A stretch of 60,176 nucleotides of DNA from an uncultured Planctomycetaceae bacterium (lineage in GTDB: Bacteria > Planctomycetota > Planctomycetia > Pirellulales > Pirellulaceae). A program made the translations under genes and the position numbers. The DNA is taken from NCBI GenBank assembly GCA_937862885.1, contig CALMEE010000069.1, forward strand, positions 1 to 60,176, given 5' to 3'. Below, one piece after another: positions 27,835 to 37,514 of this stretch (position 1 is the first letter of the stretch; every line of letters starts with the position of its first letter). The notes under the pieces were generated by a model. The model was not told the DNA's origin. It made no database searches and was given only the letters and a program-made list of their open reading frames with translations.

Positions 27835-29103
27835 ATGTCTGTTACCCATATAGAACCTGAAACCGTCAACGACCTGAAACCCAATGAAGTAGTCGCCATT
27901 TATTTTGATCGAGCGGCCGACCAACTCGATCTTGATCCATCGATGCGTCGCTTGCTGAAGATGCCGAAGCGTGAAGTAACGGTGGAGGTAGCCCTCGAAA
28001 TGGACGATGGACGATTGGAGACATTTGTCGGCTACCGTGTACAACATAACAATGCACGTGGGCCGATGAAAGGTGGTCTAAGATATCATTGGGAGGTCGA
28101 CTTGGATGAGGTGCGTGCCTTAGCTTCGTTAATGACTTGGAAAACCGCCGTTGTCAACATTCCTTACGGTGGTGCGAAAGGCGGGATCTGCGTTGATCCG
28201 CGCGAGTTGAGCACCAAAGAAAAGCAGCGCATCACGCGCAAGTTTGTCGATCAAATTCACGAGATCGTAGGTCCCGACGTTGATATTCCTGCCCCAGATA
28301 TGGGAACCGGTCCCGACACCATGGCTTGGTTCCGCAACCAATGGGAGAAATACCATGGTTTCAATCCTGCCTGTATCACTGGCAAGCCAGTCGAAGACTA
28401 CGGGGCGAAGGGGCGCGAAGAAGCCACCGGTCGAGGTGTCGGGATCCTGACGTTCAAATTGCTAAAACGTATGGGACATGATATGTCACGTACTCGAGTC
28501 GCGATTCAAGGATTTGGCAATGTGGGTTCGCATGCCGCCAAACTCATGCACGAATTTGAATTCAAGATTCTGGCAGTCAGTGATATTAGCGGCGGCTACT
28601 ACCGCGAAGAGGGAATTGATATCCCAAAAGCATTGTCGCACATCAATCGCTTTGGCTCGTTGAAAGGATTTACCGAGGCGGATTCCATTTCCAATGAACA
28701 ACTCCTTGAATTGGATGTTGATGTCCTGGTTCCGGCTGCCTTAGGGAACGTGATTACGCCACATAATGTTGACAATATCCGCGCACGCTACATTGTGGAA
28801 GGAGCGAATGGCCCGTTGCACGCCTTTGCCGACGACAAGTTGTACGAACGCGGTGTTACAATCATCCCGGATATCTTGGCAAATGCGGGGGGCGTAACCG
28901 TCAGTTATTTCGAATGGGTGCAAAATCGTCAGTACTACAGCTGGGACCTTAATCGGGTACGGCAACAATTGGATGCGATTTTGTCGAGCGCTTTCGAAGA
29001 CGTTTGGCAATTAGCTAACGATCGCAAGGTAAGTCTAAGAACTGCTGCTTTCATGATCGCGATTCAACGGGTTTGCCGAGCGGTTGAGTTGGCTGGTTTC
29101 TAG
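27835..29103 (+). CDS. gdhA: Glutamate dehydrogenase (Glu/Leu/Phe/Val family)
   Basis: 422 residues. It catalyses the reversible oxidative deamination of glutamate to 2-oxoglutarate and ammonia. YRVQHNNARGPMKGGLRYH and the catalytic lysine motif PYGGAKGGICVDP lie in the first third, with PAPDMGTGPDTMAW next. The dinucleotide-binding domain has VAIQGFGNVGSHAAKL near residues 222-237, and PAALGNVIT and EGANGPLHAFADD follow. Length fits the short hexameric family. It stands alone on the plus strand, followed 286 bp later by the AhpD-like gene. Confidence 0.94.
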   Translation: MSVTHIEPETVNDLKPNEVVAIYFDRAADQLDLDPSMRRLLKMPKREVTVEVALEMDDGRLETFVGYRVQHNNARGPMKGGLRYHWEVDLDEVRALASLMTWKTAVVNIPYGGAKGGICVDPRELSTKEKQRITRKFVDQIHEIVGPDVDIPAPDMGTGPDTMAWFRNQWEKYHGFNPACITGKPVEDYGAKGREEATGRGVGILTFKLLKRMGHDMSRTRVAIQGFGNVGSHAAKLMHEFEFKILAVSDISGGYYREEGIDIPKALSHINRFGSLKGFTEADSISNEQLLELDVDVLVPAALGNVITPHNVDNIRARYIVEGANGPLHAFADDKLYERGVTIIPDILANAGGVTVSYFEWVQNRQYYSWDLNRVRQQLDAILSSAFEDVWQLANDRKVSLRTAAFMIAIQRVCRAVELAGF

Positions 29104-29389
29104 TCAAGTCATAAGAGCTTTTGACGTCAACAGCCCAGAACTCAACGTCGTTGCAAGTGAGTCAGTTCTATTAGCTCTACTCCACCCGTCGCGCAAAAGT
29201 CATCCGAATTGAGGCCGCTTGTTGTCATGGTTGAAACCGCTCACGTTATCTGCTCAGATGACGAGAATGTAATGCATCTTTCTGCAATTGCTCAACTGTT
29301 CAACAACGGAAATGTAACTCGAGTTACTTCCGCCTCCTGAGTGAAAATAACTTTGATCAGTTTCCGAGTGTCAAAAGTCGGGTTTAGTA

Positions 29390-29983
29390 ATGGCATGGAT
29401 TGAGATTATCCCACCTGAGCAGGCAACGGGAATTTTGAAACAGGAATATGACGCCGCCATCCAACGAGCGGGCCGCATTTGGAATATCGTCTCGATCATG
29501 AGTCAGAATCCAGCTGTGATGAGAGCATCGATGGAATTCTACAAGCGGCTTATGCATGACAGGTCACCGCTATCGCGTAGTCAGCGCGAGATGCTTGCCG
29601 TCGTTGTGTCGGCAGCGAATCATTGTATTTACTGACTGAGGGCGCACGCCAGTGATCTCCGTGCTGAGATCATGAAAGACTTTGAAATCAGTGACCATCG
29701 CGAGGCCGATCGGATCGTGCATCGCATTGCCGCTGATTGGAGGTCCGCACCGCTTACTGAGGCTAACCAAGCCTTGTGCAATTACGCGTGGAAACTTACA
29801 ACAAGCCCAGCGAAAATGGCGGCTGAAGATCTTGAGGCGCTCCGCGAACGCAAATTTTGCGAACAAGCGATTCACGATGCAACACAGGTTATTGGCTATT
29901 TCAATTATATCAATCGAATCGCAGATGGATTGCACGTGGATCAAGAGCTAGATGTTCATCATTGGGAAAGCAGTCAGCCCTAA
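29390..29983 (+). CDS. AhpD-like peroxidase-related selenoprotein (TGA read as selenocysteine)
   Basis: The frame from 29390 to 29983 encodes 197 residues if the TGA at 29633-29635 is read through. Both halves match one family: the carboxymuconolactone decarboxylase/AhpD-like peroxidase-related enzymes (MAWIEIIPPEQATGILKQEY, SPLSRSQREMLAVVVSAANH, then the helical C-terminus). The family active site is CxxCxxxH. Here it reads Cys79-Ile-Tyr-[TGA]82-Leu-Arg-Ala-His86, so TGA sits exactly at the second redox cysteine. A bacterial SECIS-type hairpin lies just downstream (29652-29673). A Cys-to-Sec change at a redox cysteine is the usual selenoprotein pattern. It likely reduces hydroperoxides. The selA/selB/selC/selD genes are not in the window. 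A nonsense mutation is the alternative. Confidence 0.8.
29652..29673 (+). promoter_or_regulatory. Candidate bacterial SECIS element
   Basis: GTGATCTC (29652-29659) pairs with GAGATCAT (29666-29673) over 8 bp (one G-U) around the 6-base loop CGTGCT. The loop begins 24 bases after the TGA and has G at its second position. Both fit the known bacterial SECIS pattern of a short stem-loop 16-37 bases downstream with a G in the first two loop bases. The stem lies within the coding sequence. Confidence 0.7.
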
Positions 29984-30024
29984 ATATCGTGGCATGCACC
30001 AATCATTTGGAGCAACTTGGCATT

Positions 30025-31323
30025 TCAGGCGATTTGCGGAACCTTCCGGGTGAGCTTAGCTCCTTTGCCGATGATCACTACCCCTCCTTCACTGACCATT
30101 AAACCTCGGCTCTCATCCATTTCTCGGTTATAGCCGATCTCGAAGTTTTCTGGAATGATCACACCTTTGTCGATGATCGCTCGTTTGATTCGCGCGCCGC
30201 GGCCGACTTCGACATGGTCAAACAGTACGGATTGGCTAACGTCTGCAAAACTGTTGACACGAACATTGGCGCCTAGAACGCTGTTCTGAACAGTTCCTCC
30301 CGAAATGATGCACCCGTTGCAGACGAGACTGTCGACAGCTTGCCCTTTACGAATGGAAGTGTTTCCAAGGGCATCCAGCCGCTGAAATTCAGCAATATGC
30401 CCACCGATCCCTCCAAAAACAAACTTCGCTGGCGGAAGATTTTGCATGTAGGTACGTATTGGCCATTCTAAATCGTACAAGTTCAGTTGAGGGTCAACGC
30501 TGACCAAATCCATATTCGCATCGAAATACGAGTCGATGGTGCCGACATCGCGCCAATAAGCTTGCGTCTTTCTATTTTCATCTGAGAACGGAAACGCAAA
30601 CACTTGATGAGATTGGATAATGTTTGGAACCACGTTCTTACCGAAGTCGCGCGAACTCGCTGGATCATTCGCATCGCGACAAAGTTGCTCAAACAGCGTT
30701 TCGGCCTTGAAGACGTAAATCCCCATGCTGACCAGTGACTGGGTTGAGTCTCCCGGCACAGATGCTGGATCGCTTGGTTTTTCTTGGAAGCCGACAATCC
30801 GGTCATGAGCGTTCACTTGCATCACTCCGAATTGATGCGCTTCATTTCGCGGAACTTGTAACGCTCCAATGGTCAAATCGGCACCTACGCGATGATGATA
30901 GTCAACCATCTTTTGGTAGTTCATCTTATAGACGTGGTCACCAGCCAGAATCACGACATACTTCGGGTCGATTTTTTCAAGTGAATAAATATTCTGATAA
31001 ACGGCATCTGCCGTTCCGGCATACCAATTCTCGTCAATTCGATGCTGCGGAGGCAGTGTTTCAATGAACTCGCCAAGTTCATCGCAGAAAAATTTCCGCC
31101 AGCCGAGATTAATGTGTCGTTCCAAACTCGTCGCTTTGTATTGTGTCAATACAAGCAACTGTCTAAAGCCCGAATTAAGGCAATTTGAGAGCGCGAAGTC
31201 AATAATTCGATAGTGTCCACCAAACGGAACAGCAGGCTTGGCTCGATCTCGGGTCAAAGGTTCTAACCGCGAACCTTTGCCACCCGCCAAGATCACCGTA
31301 AGTACTTCAACTTTTGGTCTCAT
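30025..31323 (-). CDS. glgC: Glucose-1-phosphate adenylyltransferase
   Basis: 432 residues. It makes ADP-glucose for glycogen from glucose-1-phosphate and ATP. The N-terminal nucleotidyltransferase motif is VILAGGKGSRLEPLTRDRAKPAVPFGG, read here in two parts (ILAGGKGSRLEPL and DRAKPAVPFGG). WYAGTADAVYQN, ILAGDHVYKMNY and the sugar-phosphate site VGFQEKPSDP follow. The C-terminal left-handed beta-helix is at about residues 300-432 (NSVLGANVRVNSFADVSQSV). It converges with the AhpD-like gene with only 41 bp between the stops. No other glycogen gene is nearby. Confidence 0.95.
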   Translation of the reverse strand: MRPKVEVLTVILAGGKGSRLEPLTRDRAKPAVPFGGHYRIIDFALSNCLNSGFRQLLVLTQYKATSLERHINLGWRKFFCDELGEFIETLPPQHRIDENWYAGTADAVYQNIYSLEKIDPKYVVILAGDHVYKMNYQKMVDYHHRVGADLTIGALQVPRNEAHQFGVMQVNAHDRIVGFQEKPSDPASVPGDSTQSLVSMGIYVFKAETLFEQLCRDANDPASSRDFGKNVVPNIIQSHQVFAFPFSDENRKTQAYWRDVGTIDSYFDANMDLVSVDPQLNLYDLEWPIRTYMQNLPPAKFVFGGIGGHIAEFQRLDALGNTSIRKGQAVDSLVCNGCIISGGTVQNSVLGANVRVNSFADVSQSVLFDHVEVGRGARIKRAIIDKGVIIPENFEIGYNREMDESRGLMVSEGGVVIIGKGAKLTRKVPQIA

Positions 31324-31712
31324 AATATTTCCAAGGTGTCAGCAACATTTCGCATCATAATTTCGCGGCATAAATCGATCCAGAATCTAAATCCATCACA
31401 TCTACAACGCGCACACTCAGGGAAGTGACTCGATCCACTGGAGCCATAAAATGGATTCTCCAGTTGAGTTGCGTTTCTAACGAAACGAACGCACACAGTC
31501 ACTCGTTAATGGAAACCCGCAATTCATTCAAGTTCGCTTCGCCGGCAAACCATTTTGGGTGAAGTTCGTCACCACCAACTCCGCGAACGTCGCATTCAGC
31601 CAATTGCAAACTCGCATCTATCCCTTTGGCCGAAAGTCAGCGTAAAATCTAATTGTGAAAAGTGTTGTACCACTTCATCTCAACCGTGCAACCGCAGCGC
31701 AAGCGCCGTCAT
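31324..31712. other. Intergenic region between glgC start and membrane protein stop
   Basis: About 390 bp upstream of glgC on the minus strand. No gene or strong motif seen; it should contain the glgC promoter and the terminator of the M28 peptidase operon. Confidence 0.45.
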
Positions 31713-32138
31713 TCATCGGTCGGCAGATTCTTGTTGCTTGAGTTTTTGTTTCAGCCGTTCATGTTCTTTCATCAACTCATGTTTGGCATCTTCGGATTTT
31801 GCTTTTTCTCGCACGAGAAAATGTTTCGCCGCCATCATATCAAGTCCTGCCAACAGCAGGATCATGACGGTCAGGCTTAATGCGGCCAGCAAAAGAATCG
31901 CCGAGGAGAATGGATCTTTAAAATGAAATGCCGCTGGAAATCCAATGATAATCAAGCCCAAAACGGCAATCCCCGCACTCATCAGACAACGCCGACGTAG
32001 TTGCGATTTATGATATCGGCGGCCCAAGGGATCGTCCGTGGCATCAGTTGATTTACGCCACACATGAAAATGGCGCAAGATCAAGATGATCCCCCCCACA
32101 CAAATCAAACTTCCCAACACGACGAGTTCCAGGGTCAC
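31713..32138 (-). CDS. Small membrane protein with C-terminal coiled coil
   Basis: 141 residues starting at GTG 32138, which overlaps the stop of the upstream peptidase gene in a GTGA junction. AGGAG just ahead of it supports this start. Three hydrophobic segments are visible: about residues 3-23 (LELVVLGSLICVGGIILIL), 52-70 (LMSAGIAVLGLIIIGFP) and 78-103 (SSAILLLAALSLTVMILLLA). The last 30 residues are charged and heptad-like (EKAKSEDAKHELMKEHERLK). Family unknown. The overlap suggests it is translated with the M28 peptidase. Confidence 0.75.
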   Translation of the reverse strand: MTLELVVLGSLICVGGIILILRHFHVWRKSTDATDDPLGRRYHKSQLRRRCLMSAGIAVLGLIIIGFPAAFHFKDPFSSAILLLAALSLTVMILLLAGLDMMAAKHFLVREKAKSEDAKHELMKEHERLKQKLKQQESADR

Positions 32139-33178
32139 TTCTCCTGTTTACGTAACCAATACAAAATGACTCCTCCGACTTTTTCCAATGACGCAGCCGA
32201 GCAGTTCTCAGGCAAATCCTGAGTCGTATGCCAATAAGCATTGTTGGACTTCGGATTTGGATAATCGAAATCGATCAAATTCGTAGTTGGAATTTTGGCG
32301 ATTTCATTCAATGGCAAATGATCGTCACGAACTTTATGCCGCGACCGAGCGATAAACTCTTTGATTTTCAATTCTTTGGCCGCCTGGAAAATATCGACCG
32401 TCAGTTCACGAGCATATTGAAGACTATTGATCTCATAATAGATTTGCAAGTCTTTGTCCCCTACCATATCAACTAGCACACCACGGCGGTAGACATGACC
32501 TGGAGGGCGATGCACATAATCTCGTGCAAAATAGGTCGATCCGAGGAACATCTCGTCGCGGCCGCGTTCGTAAACTAACTCTTCGCCGTCAAAAAAAACA
32601 AAATCAATTCCAAACGTCGTGTCCAGCTGTTTGACGTGCCGACCAAGCTCATACAGCAAACCAACGCCGCTGGCCCCATCATTGGCTCCCAAAAACACGC
32701 CACGCGGGTTGTGTGGATCACGATCAGGGAACGGGCGCGTATCGTAATGGCAACAAATCAAAATTCGTTGATCGCGATCCGGATGCCATTCGACAATCAA
32801 GTTGCTGAGCGTTGTATCTCGACCAGTCAGGGGATGCCGAACACTGAATTCTTGGCGACGCACGTTCGCTCCAAGATGTTTGAAATGGGCTTCCAACATG
32901 GCTTGTTGAGTCGCCATAGCCTGAGTTCCGCTGATACGTGGCCCTAGATCACACAACCACTTCAGAACTTTATAGGCTGTTTCGCCATCGAAGTTTTCAT
33001 CTCCACGTTGTTCTGCGGCGAACCTTGGAAACTCGTGGTTGTCCTGCGTGCAATGGACCTCAGCGTACATAGCATTTGGAATCATCGGTGATGCACATCC
33101 ATGATCTATCGTTGGCGCCGTTGCCATGAATACCGTCAGCAACATTACAATCGAGAAATTTTTCTGCGGTCGGGACAT
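32135..33178 (-). CDS. M28-family metallopeptidase / glutaminyl cyclase-like protein
   Basis: 347 residues from ATG 33178 (GTG 33181 is adjacent), with an N-terminal hydrophobic export signal (FSIVMLLTVFMATAP). The di-zinc M28 pattern is seen in order: His in ILICCHYDTRPF, Asp in FLGANDGASGVGLLYELG, Glu in DFVFFDGEELVYE, Asp in VLVDMVGDKDLQIYYE, and a late His in NNAYWHTTQDLPE. The PFPDRDP insert and overall order resemble glutaminyl-peptide cyclotransferases, which close N-terminal Gln to pyroglutamate; aminopeptidase activity is equally possible. It probably acts outside the cytoplasm. It is first in a two-gene operon with the overlapping membrane protein. Confidence 0.85.
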   Translation of the reverse strand: MSRPQKNFSIVMLLTVFMATAPTIDHGCASPMIPNAMYAEVHCTQDNHEFPRFAAEQRGDENFDGETAYKVLKWLCDLGPRISGTQAMATQQAMLEAHFKHLGANVRRQEFSVRHPLTGRDTTLSNLIVEWHPDRDQRILICCHYDTRPFPDRDPHNPRGVFLGANDGASGVGLLYELGRHVKQLDTTFGIDFVFFDGEELVYERGRDEMFLGSTYFARDYVHRPPGHVYRRGVLVDMVGDKDLQIYYEINSLQYARELTVDIFQAAKELKIKEFIARSRHKVRDDHLPLNEIAKIPTTNLIDFDYPNPKSNNAYWHTTQDLPENCSAASLEKVGGVILYWLRKQEK

Positions 33179-33181
33179 CAC

Positions 33182-33605
33182 ACGCTCAACAAAACTATCG
33201 ATTTACACCAGAGCCAACAACAAATGCTCAGGCAATTGAGGCCACTCAAGGTTCTCCTGTCAATTTGGTTCAACCCCCAGAAACCAAATTGCTGGCACTC
33301 GTCACCAGCCTATCTGCGTAAATAACGTTCCCAGAATAGTCATTCTCCCGCCACTGCAGGATCTTTATTACCCCGCGATTGTCACGTTGCATAGTGCTTA
33401 TTTGTGATAATATTGGTCTGGCGTTTCCTGTATCTTAGCCTTTTAGGCACCAAATTCCAATTGATATGTTTGCTATTGTTTGCCAACAACCTATTCTTTA
33501 GGATCAAATTTTCCAAATTACTACCCCCACAATCCAAGTTTTTCCTTTCAGCGCAATCGTGTGAAGCAAGTTTCAATTCGTGCAGCACTGGACGCGCGAT
33601 AATTT
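33182..33605. other. Divergent intergenic region, M28 peptidase and EEP-family genes
   Basis: About 420 bp, AT-rich towards the right end. It must hold two divergent promoters. No gene or conserved element recognised. Confidence 0.45.
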
Positions 33606-34730
33606 ATGAATGTAGATGAACTTAAGGAAACTGAAGCGACGTCAATTAAACCAGATGAACTTGAATTGCATGGTCAAAAAGCTCCGGCATCGCCGCAGCC
33701 AGCCGACAATCAAGGCATCCCGAGTTTTCGACCAATAGATCGCTGTGTCAAAATTATCGTCGTCGGTATGATTTCGGTAATGTTTCTATCATTAGGCGAA
33801 AAGTTTTTCTTCTTTCTCGACCCTATCTTTCAATATCGATTTCAGTTTGCGATGACTCTGACGTTTGCAGCTGGTCTGCTTTTCTTTAGTAAACAGTTCG
33901 TATGGGGTTTGGCTTCATTGATTGTCGCCGCACCTACATTGGCGACCGCCGCCGCTTTTTATCTGCCGGTGACCTACGAACAAGCGGCTTATCACGCGGA
34001 AACGCGGCGATTTCTGTGCTTCAATATCTGGGGCCTTAACGAAGAATTCGACAAGATACTGGCGATGATCGAACGAGAAGATCCAGACGTCATTTGTTTT
34101 GTCGAAGTCGTCAAGCCAGCGGTATTGGCATTCAAGGAATTGGAAACGCGGTATCCTTACGTCGGCATCGATCCGAATCACCGCGGCTACGGCTGTCGCT
34201 TGTATTCTAAATACCCGATCACTCAAGAATCTGATCCGAAGAAATCTCCATCGATTACAGATGCCCCATTGGTCTGCTGCAACATCCATTTTCCTGAACG
34301 GACGGTGACGTGTTACCTGACACATCTGGTTTCGCCCACGGAGCTATCCCGAGTGTTGACTCGCAACCAGCAATTTATTGAACTGGCGGAATTGGTATCT
34401 AAAGAGCCCCTTCTTACCATCTGTTGCGGAGATTTTAACTGTACCAATTGGTCGGTGAATTTGAAAAAGTTCCTTACCAAAACCGGAATGAAGGATTCTC
34501 GAAAAGGTCATGGTCTGCAGCCAAGTTGGCCGGCCATGTTCGGCACTTTTTTATTTCGCGTTCCCATCGACCATGTGTTTGTGTCGCCGGAAATTGCCGT
34601 AACTTTTCGCAAAACAGCAGAAGCTGCTGGGTCGGATCATTTGCCTGTGATTGTCGATTTGAAGTTCCCCTTAAGTGAAGATTCAGGCGCCTCGAACATC
34701 GCTCGGGAACAACGTTTTTCTGGATTTTGA
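33606..34730 (+). CDS. Membrane-anchored endonuclease/exonuclease/phosphatase family protein
   Basis: 374 residues. A cytoplasmic N-terminus of about 45 residues is followed by three hydrophobic helices up to about residue 123 (IIVVGMISVMFLSLG, FAMTLTFAAGLLFF, GLASLIVAAPTLATAAAF). The EEP fold then begins at FLCFNIWGLNEEFDKI. Metal and catalytic residues are visible in DPDVICFVEVVKP (Glu), ICCGDFNCTNWS (Asp, Asn), PIDHVFVSP and the final GSDHLPVIVDL. Such proteins hydrolyse phosphodiesters or phosphomonoesters; with this membrane anchor the domain is probably periplasmic. The substrate is unknown. Confidence 0.88.
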   Translation: MNVDELKETEATSIKPDELELHGQKAPASPQPADNQGIPSFRPIDRCVKIIVVGMISVMFLSLGEKFFFFLDPIFQYRFQFAMTLTFAAGLLFFSKQFVWGLASLIVAAPTLATAAAFYLPVTYEQAAYHAETRRFLCFNIWGLNEEFDKILAMIEREDPDVICFVEVVKPAVLAFKELETRYPYVGIDPNHRGYGCRLYSKYPITQESDPKKSPSITDAPLVCCNIHFPERTVTCYLTHLVSPTELSRVLTRNQQFIELAELVSKEPLLTICCGDFNCTNWSVNLKKFLTKTGMKDSRKGHGLQPSWPAMFGTFLFRVPIDHVFVSPEIAVTFRKTAEAAGSDHLPVIVDLKFPLSEDSGASNIAREQRFSGF

Positions 34731-34893
34731 TTCTAACGCATCGAATGTTGCGTTCAGCGCCAACCTGTGTGATTCAAACTACCAAGAACTTCATCACCAT
34801 CTCATGCAAACTTCATTGTCTCTTCATCAAATTCCTGTAGGCTGCTCGCATGTCGCTGGCTCGGAGTGAGAAACTGTCAAAGGAAGGACAAGG

Positions 34894-36219
34894 ATGCTCG
34901 ACATCAAACTGTTCGTGCTCGATACCAATGTGATCTTGCACGATGCGAGATGCATATTTGCATTTGAGGAAAACGACATTGCAATCCCGATCACGGTACT
35001 AGAAGAACTAGACCATTTCAAACGCGGAAACGAAGACATCCATTTTCAAGCCCGCACGTTTCTCCGCTCTTTAGATGAGCTTGGTACCACATTGATGTCG
35101 GGTGACGGCTTGTCATTGGGAGATGGGCTGGGTCGGATTCGCGTCGTGTTCGAGCAGGTAACGCATCCTTCAATCTCTCACGTCTTCTTGTCGGATCAAG
35201 CCGATCATCGAATCCTCAATAACGCCATTCACCTCGCTGAAAGAATTCAGTACCGACAAGTAGTGCTGGTGTCGAAAGATACGAACATTCGCTTAAAAGC
35301 CCGCTCACTTGGTTTGGCCGCAGAGGACTACGAAGCAGACAAACTTGGCAGTGTTGATGAACTGTACTCTGGTAAAAGACTAATTGAAGGGGTGAGTACA
35401 GAGCATATTGGTTTGTTCTTCAACAAGGTGGGCAATGTTCCCGCAGCGGATGTGCCGCTGATCGAGCAACCGCAAGCCAATGAAAATTTCATTTATCGCA
35501 ACGGCTCCAAGTCCGCGTTGCTAACCTATCGTGCTGAGGAACGAGCGTTCGCTCGCGTCGATAAGAAGTCAGCCTACGGAATTCAACCGCGGAATGCGGA
35601 ACAATTTTTTGCACTGCACGCTTTGCTCGACCAGCGCTTGTCGCTAGTTACTCTGGCCGGAAAGGCAGGAACCGGGAAAACGTTACTGGCATTGGCGGCC
35701 GCGTTGGAGCAACGCGAAGCGTTTCAACAAATCCTCTTGGCACGTCCGATCGTCCCGCTTTCGAATCGAGATCTTGGGTTCCTGCCAGGCGATATTGAAA
35801 GCAAGCTGGAGCCTTACATGCAACCGCTTTTCGACAATCTGGCCGTGATTCGCAACCAGTTCCGCAAGACGGAATCGATGGCAACTGAAATCGATCGGAT
35901 GTTACAGGAAGAACGGTTGGTCGTCAGCCCACTTTCCTACATCCGCGGCCGCAGCATCCAAAAGACTTTTTTTATCGTCGACGAGGCACAAAACCTCACG
36001 CCGCATGAGGTCAAGACGATCATCACCCGCGCGGGCGAAGGTACCAAGATTGTCCTCACAGGAGATATCGAACAGATTGATCACCCCTATCTCGACAAGC
36101 TTTCTAATGGCTTCGCACATCTGATCAATCGGATGAAGGGGCAAAGAATCTACGCCCATGTCAGCTTGGAAAAAGGGGAGCGATCTGAGTTGGCTGGGTT
36201 AGCCGCACAAATCCTTTGA
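34894..36219 (+). CDS. PIN-PhoH family ATPase (YlaK-like)
   Basis: 441 residues. The N-terminal PIN domain, about residues 1-140, has acidic residues in [30 protein letters not shown] and [16 protein letters not shown]. The C-terminal PhoH ATPase, about 225-441, has Walker [18 protein letters not shown] and Walker [17 protein letters not shown], then [17 protein letters not shown]-PhoH proteins act as RNA helicase/nuclease-type enzymes in toxin-like or RNA-processing roles. An AAGGACAAGG ribosome site precedes the ATG. A tRNA-Lys gene lies just downstream on the opposite strand. Confidence 0.93.
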   Translation: MLDIKLFVLDTNVILHDARCIFAFEENDIAIPITVLEELDHFKRGNEDIHFQARTFLRSLDELGTTLMSGDGLSLGDGLGRIRVVFEQVTHPSISHVFLSDQADHRILNNAIHLAERIQYRQVVLVSKDTNIRLKARSLGLAAEDYEADKLGSVDELYSGKRLIEGVSTEHIGLFFNKVGNVPAADVPLIEQPQANENFIYRNGSKSALLTYRAEERAFARVDKKSAYGIQPRNAEQFFALHALLDQRLSLVTLAGKAGTGKTLLALAAALEQREAFQQILLARPIVPLSNRDLGFLPGDIESKLEPYMQPLFDNLAVIRNQFRKTESMATEIDRMLQEERLVVSPLSYIRGRSIQKTFFIVDEAQNLTPHEVKTIITRAGEGTKIVLTGDIEQIDHPYLDKLSNGFAHLINRMKGQRIYAHVSLEKGERSELAGLAAQIL

Positions 36220-36274
36220 CGCGGCACATGCTGGTTGACTACAATCTTTTGCCAGTGCCTTCCATTCAGAAAAA

Positions 36275-36347
<73 letters not shown>

Positions 36348-36349
36348 GC

Positions 36350-37085
36350 ACTTGAAGAATCTCGGACTTTCCTTCGTCCATGTCGAAATTTCAAGGAGCT
36401 GATGCGTTTGTGGAATGATTATTTCTCCGAAGAAAAGAATTGGATTCGGAAAAGGGTTATCAGCCGCCATCGAATCCTAGACATCGACCGCACGCCATGT
36501 GTCTGCTTAACGGCTCTCTAGCAGACAATCTCAACACAGTCCGAGTTCACCACATTCTTTACTAAATAATTCATTCATTTTGCGGAGGATATGCCGCTCA
36601 CTTTTTCCGTTAGGAACGAAACACTGTAACAAAACAACTCTCGCAAGACAATGGGCCAATTAACACAAAAAAGGCCATCCGTGGCTGACTTGACATATAC
36701 CTGCAACCATAAAGCGTCAAAATTTTGTTGAACGCATAGCACCTTTGTCGTGATCACAGTGACATTTGACAAATCCAAAAATTGTCCAAGATTGGGCGCT
36801 AGTTTTAGCGAATCAACCACCAGAGTCATCATTCCTCAATCAACACCGCCAGATACGGTTTGACAACTCGCGCTGTTGGTCGAATTCGCTTTCGCAGCAC
36901 AATCGCTCATGGCCAGCGTTGACAGGGCGCAGCCAATCGCGTTCCAAAGGCCTTCTATTATTCTTCGTACCTCGAAAACGCCTTTCGCATCTCCGGATTC
37001 CAAAAGATCCATGCACTGTTGAAGCACACATTCGGTTTCGTATCCATTGGCAGCTCACAAGCGATCGTCGGGCTCGAGGCTTCAT
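36350..37085. other. Intergenic region between tRNA-Lys and small membrane protein
   Basis: About 735 bp with no gene I can support. A minus-strand frame (36836-37027) has no recognisable product and is not called. This stretch should contain the tRNA-Lys promoter. Confidence 0.45.
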
Positions 37086-37322
37086 TTACCGATTCGGCCT
37101 TTTCGGCCTGAGAATGTACGAAATCCAATAAATGGCCACCATCAGAAATAGCGGAAGCAGTTCCACAACATTAAAGTAGAAACGCTCCACTTCGATTCCG
37201 CGGACCGCTACAAAAAACGTGTAGAACAACAACGTTAATAAGCTGATTCCAACAATCGCCAACATGATGCGTGACGCATCTGACTCGGAAATGAACCGTT
37301 TTCGTTTCTCTCGATCATTCAT
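37086..37322 (-). CDS. Small two-helix membrane protein, unknown
   Basis: 78 residues from ATG 37322; a TTG at 37379 would add 19 polar residues and is less likely. A basic N-terminus (MNDREKRKRF) is followed by two hydrophobic helices, IMLAIVGISLLTLLFYTFFV and LLPLFLMVAIYWISYIL, and the tail RPKRPNR. No family is recognised. It lies on the same strand as the rsmG cluster, about 190 bp downstream of rsmG and beyond a REP-like oligomer. Confidence 0.6.
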   Translation of the reverse strand: MNDREKRKRFISESDASRIMLAIVGISLLTLLFYTFFVAVRGIEVERFYFNVVELLPLFLMVAIYWISYILRPKRPNR

Positions 37323-37440
37323 GTTTTGTCCGACCACAAAGCGCTGCCTGAAATCCACTTGCGGGATCCACTGTGCCAACTGAGTCAGCGAAATACAATA
37401 CAGGCAAATTCTATATTTTTGCCCGTGGAATACTACCAGT

Positions 37441-37460
37441 CAAAAGAACCGTCCCCTAAA
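37441..37460 (-). repeat. REP-like oligomer downstream of rsmG
   Basis: On the minus strand it reads TTTAGGGGACGGTTCTTTTG, sharing GGGGACGGT with 48184-48204 and resembling 9577-9593. It lies 55 bp past the rsmG stop. Confidence 0.45.
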
Positions 37461-37514
37461 TGTGATCCACAATGAATTCGGCCAGCACAAAATTCAAGGA
37501 CGCACCACATCGTG

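Noticed and set aside
36836..37027. 63-residue minus-strand frame
   Set aside because: No family or start signal; upstream sequence in frame is soon closed by a stop.
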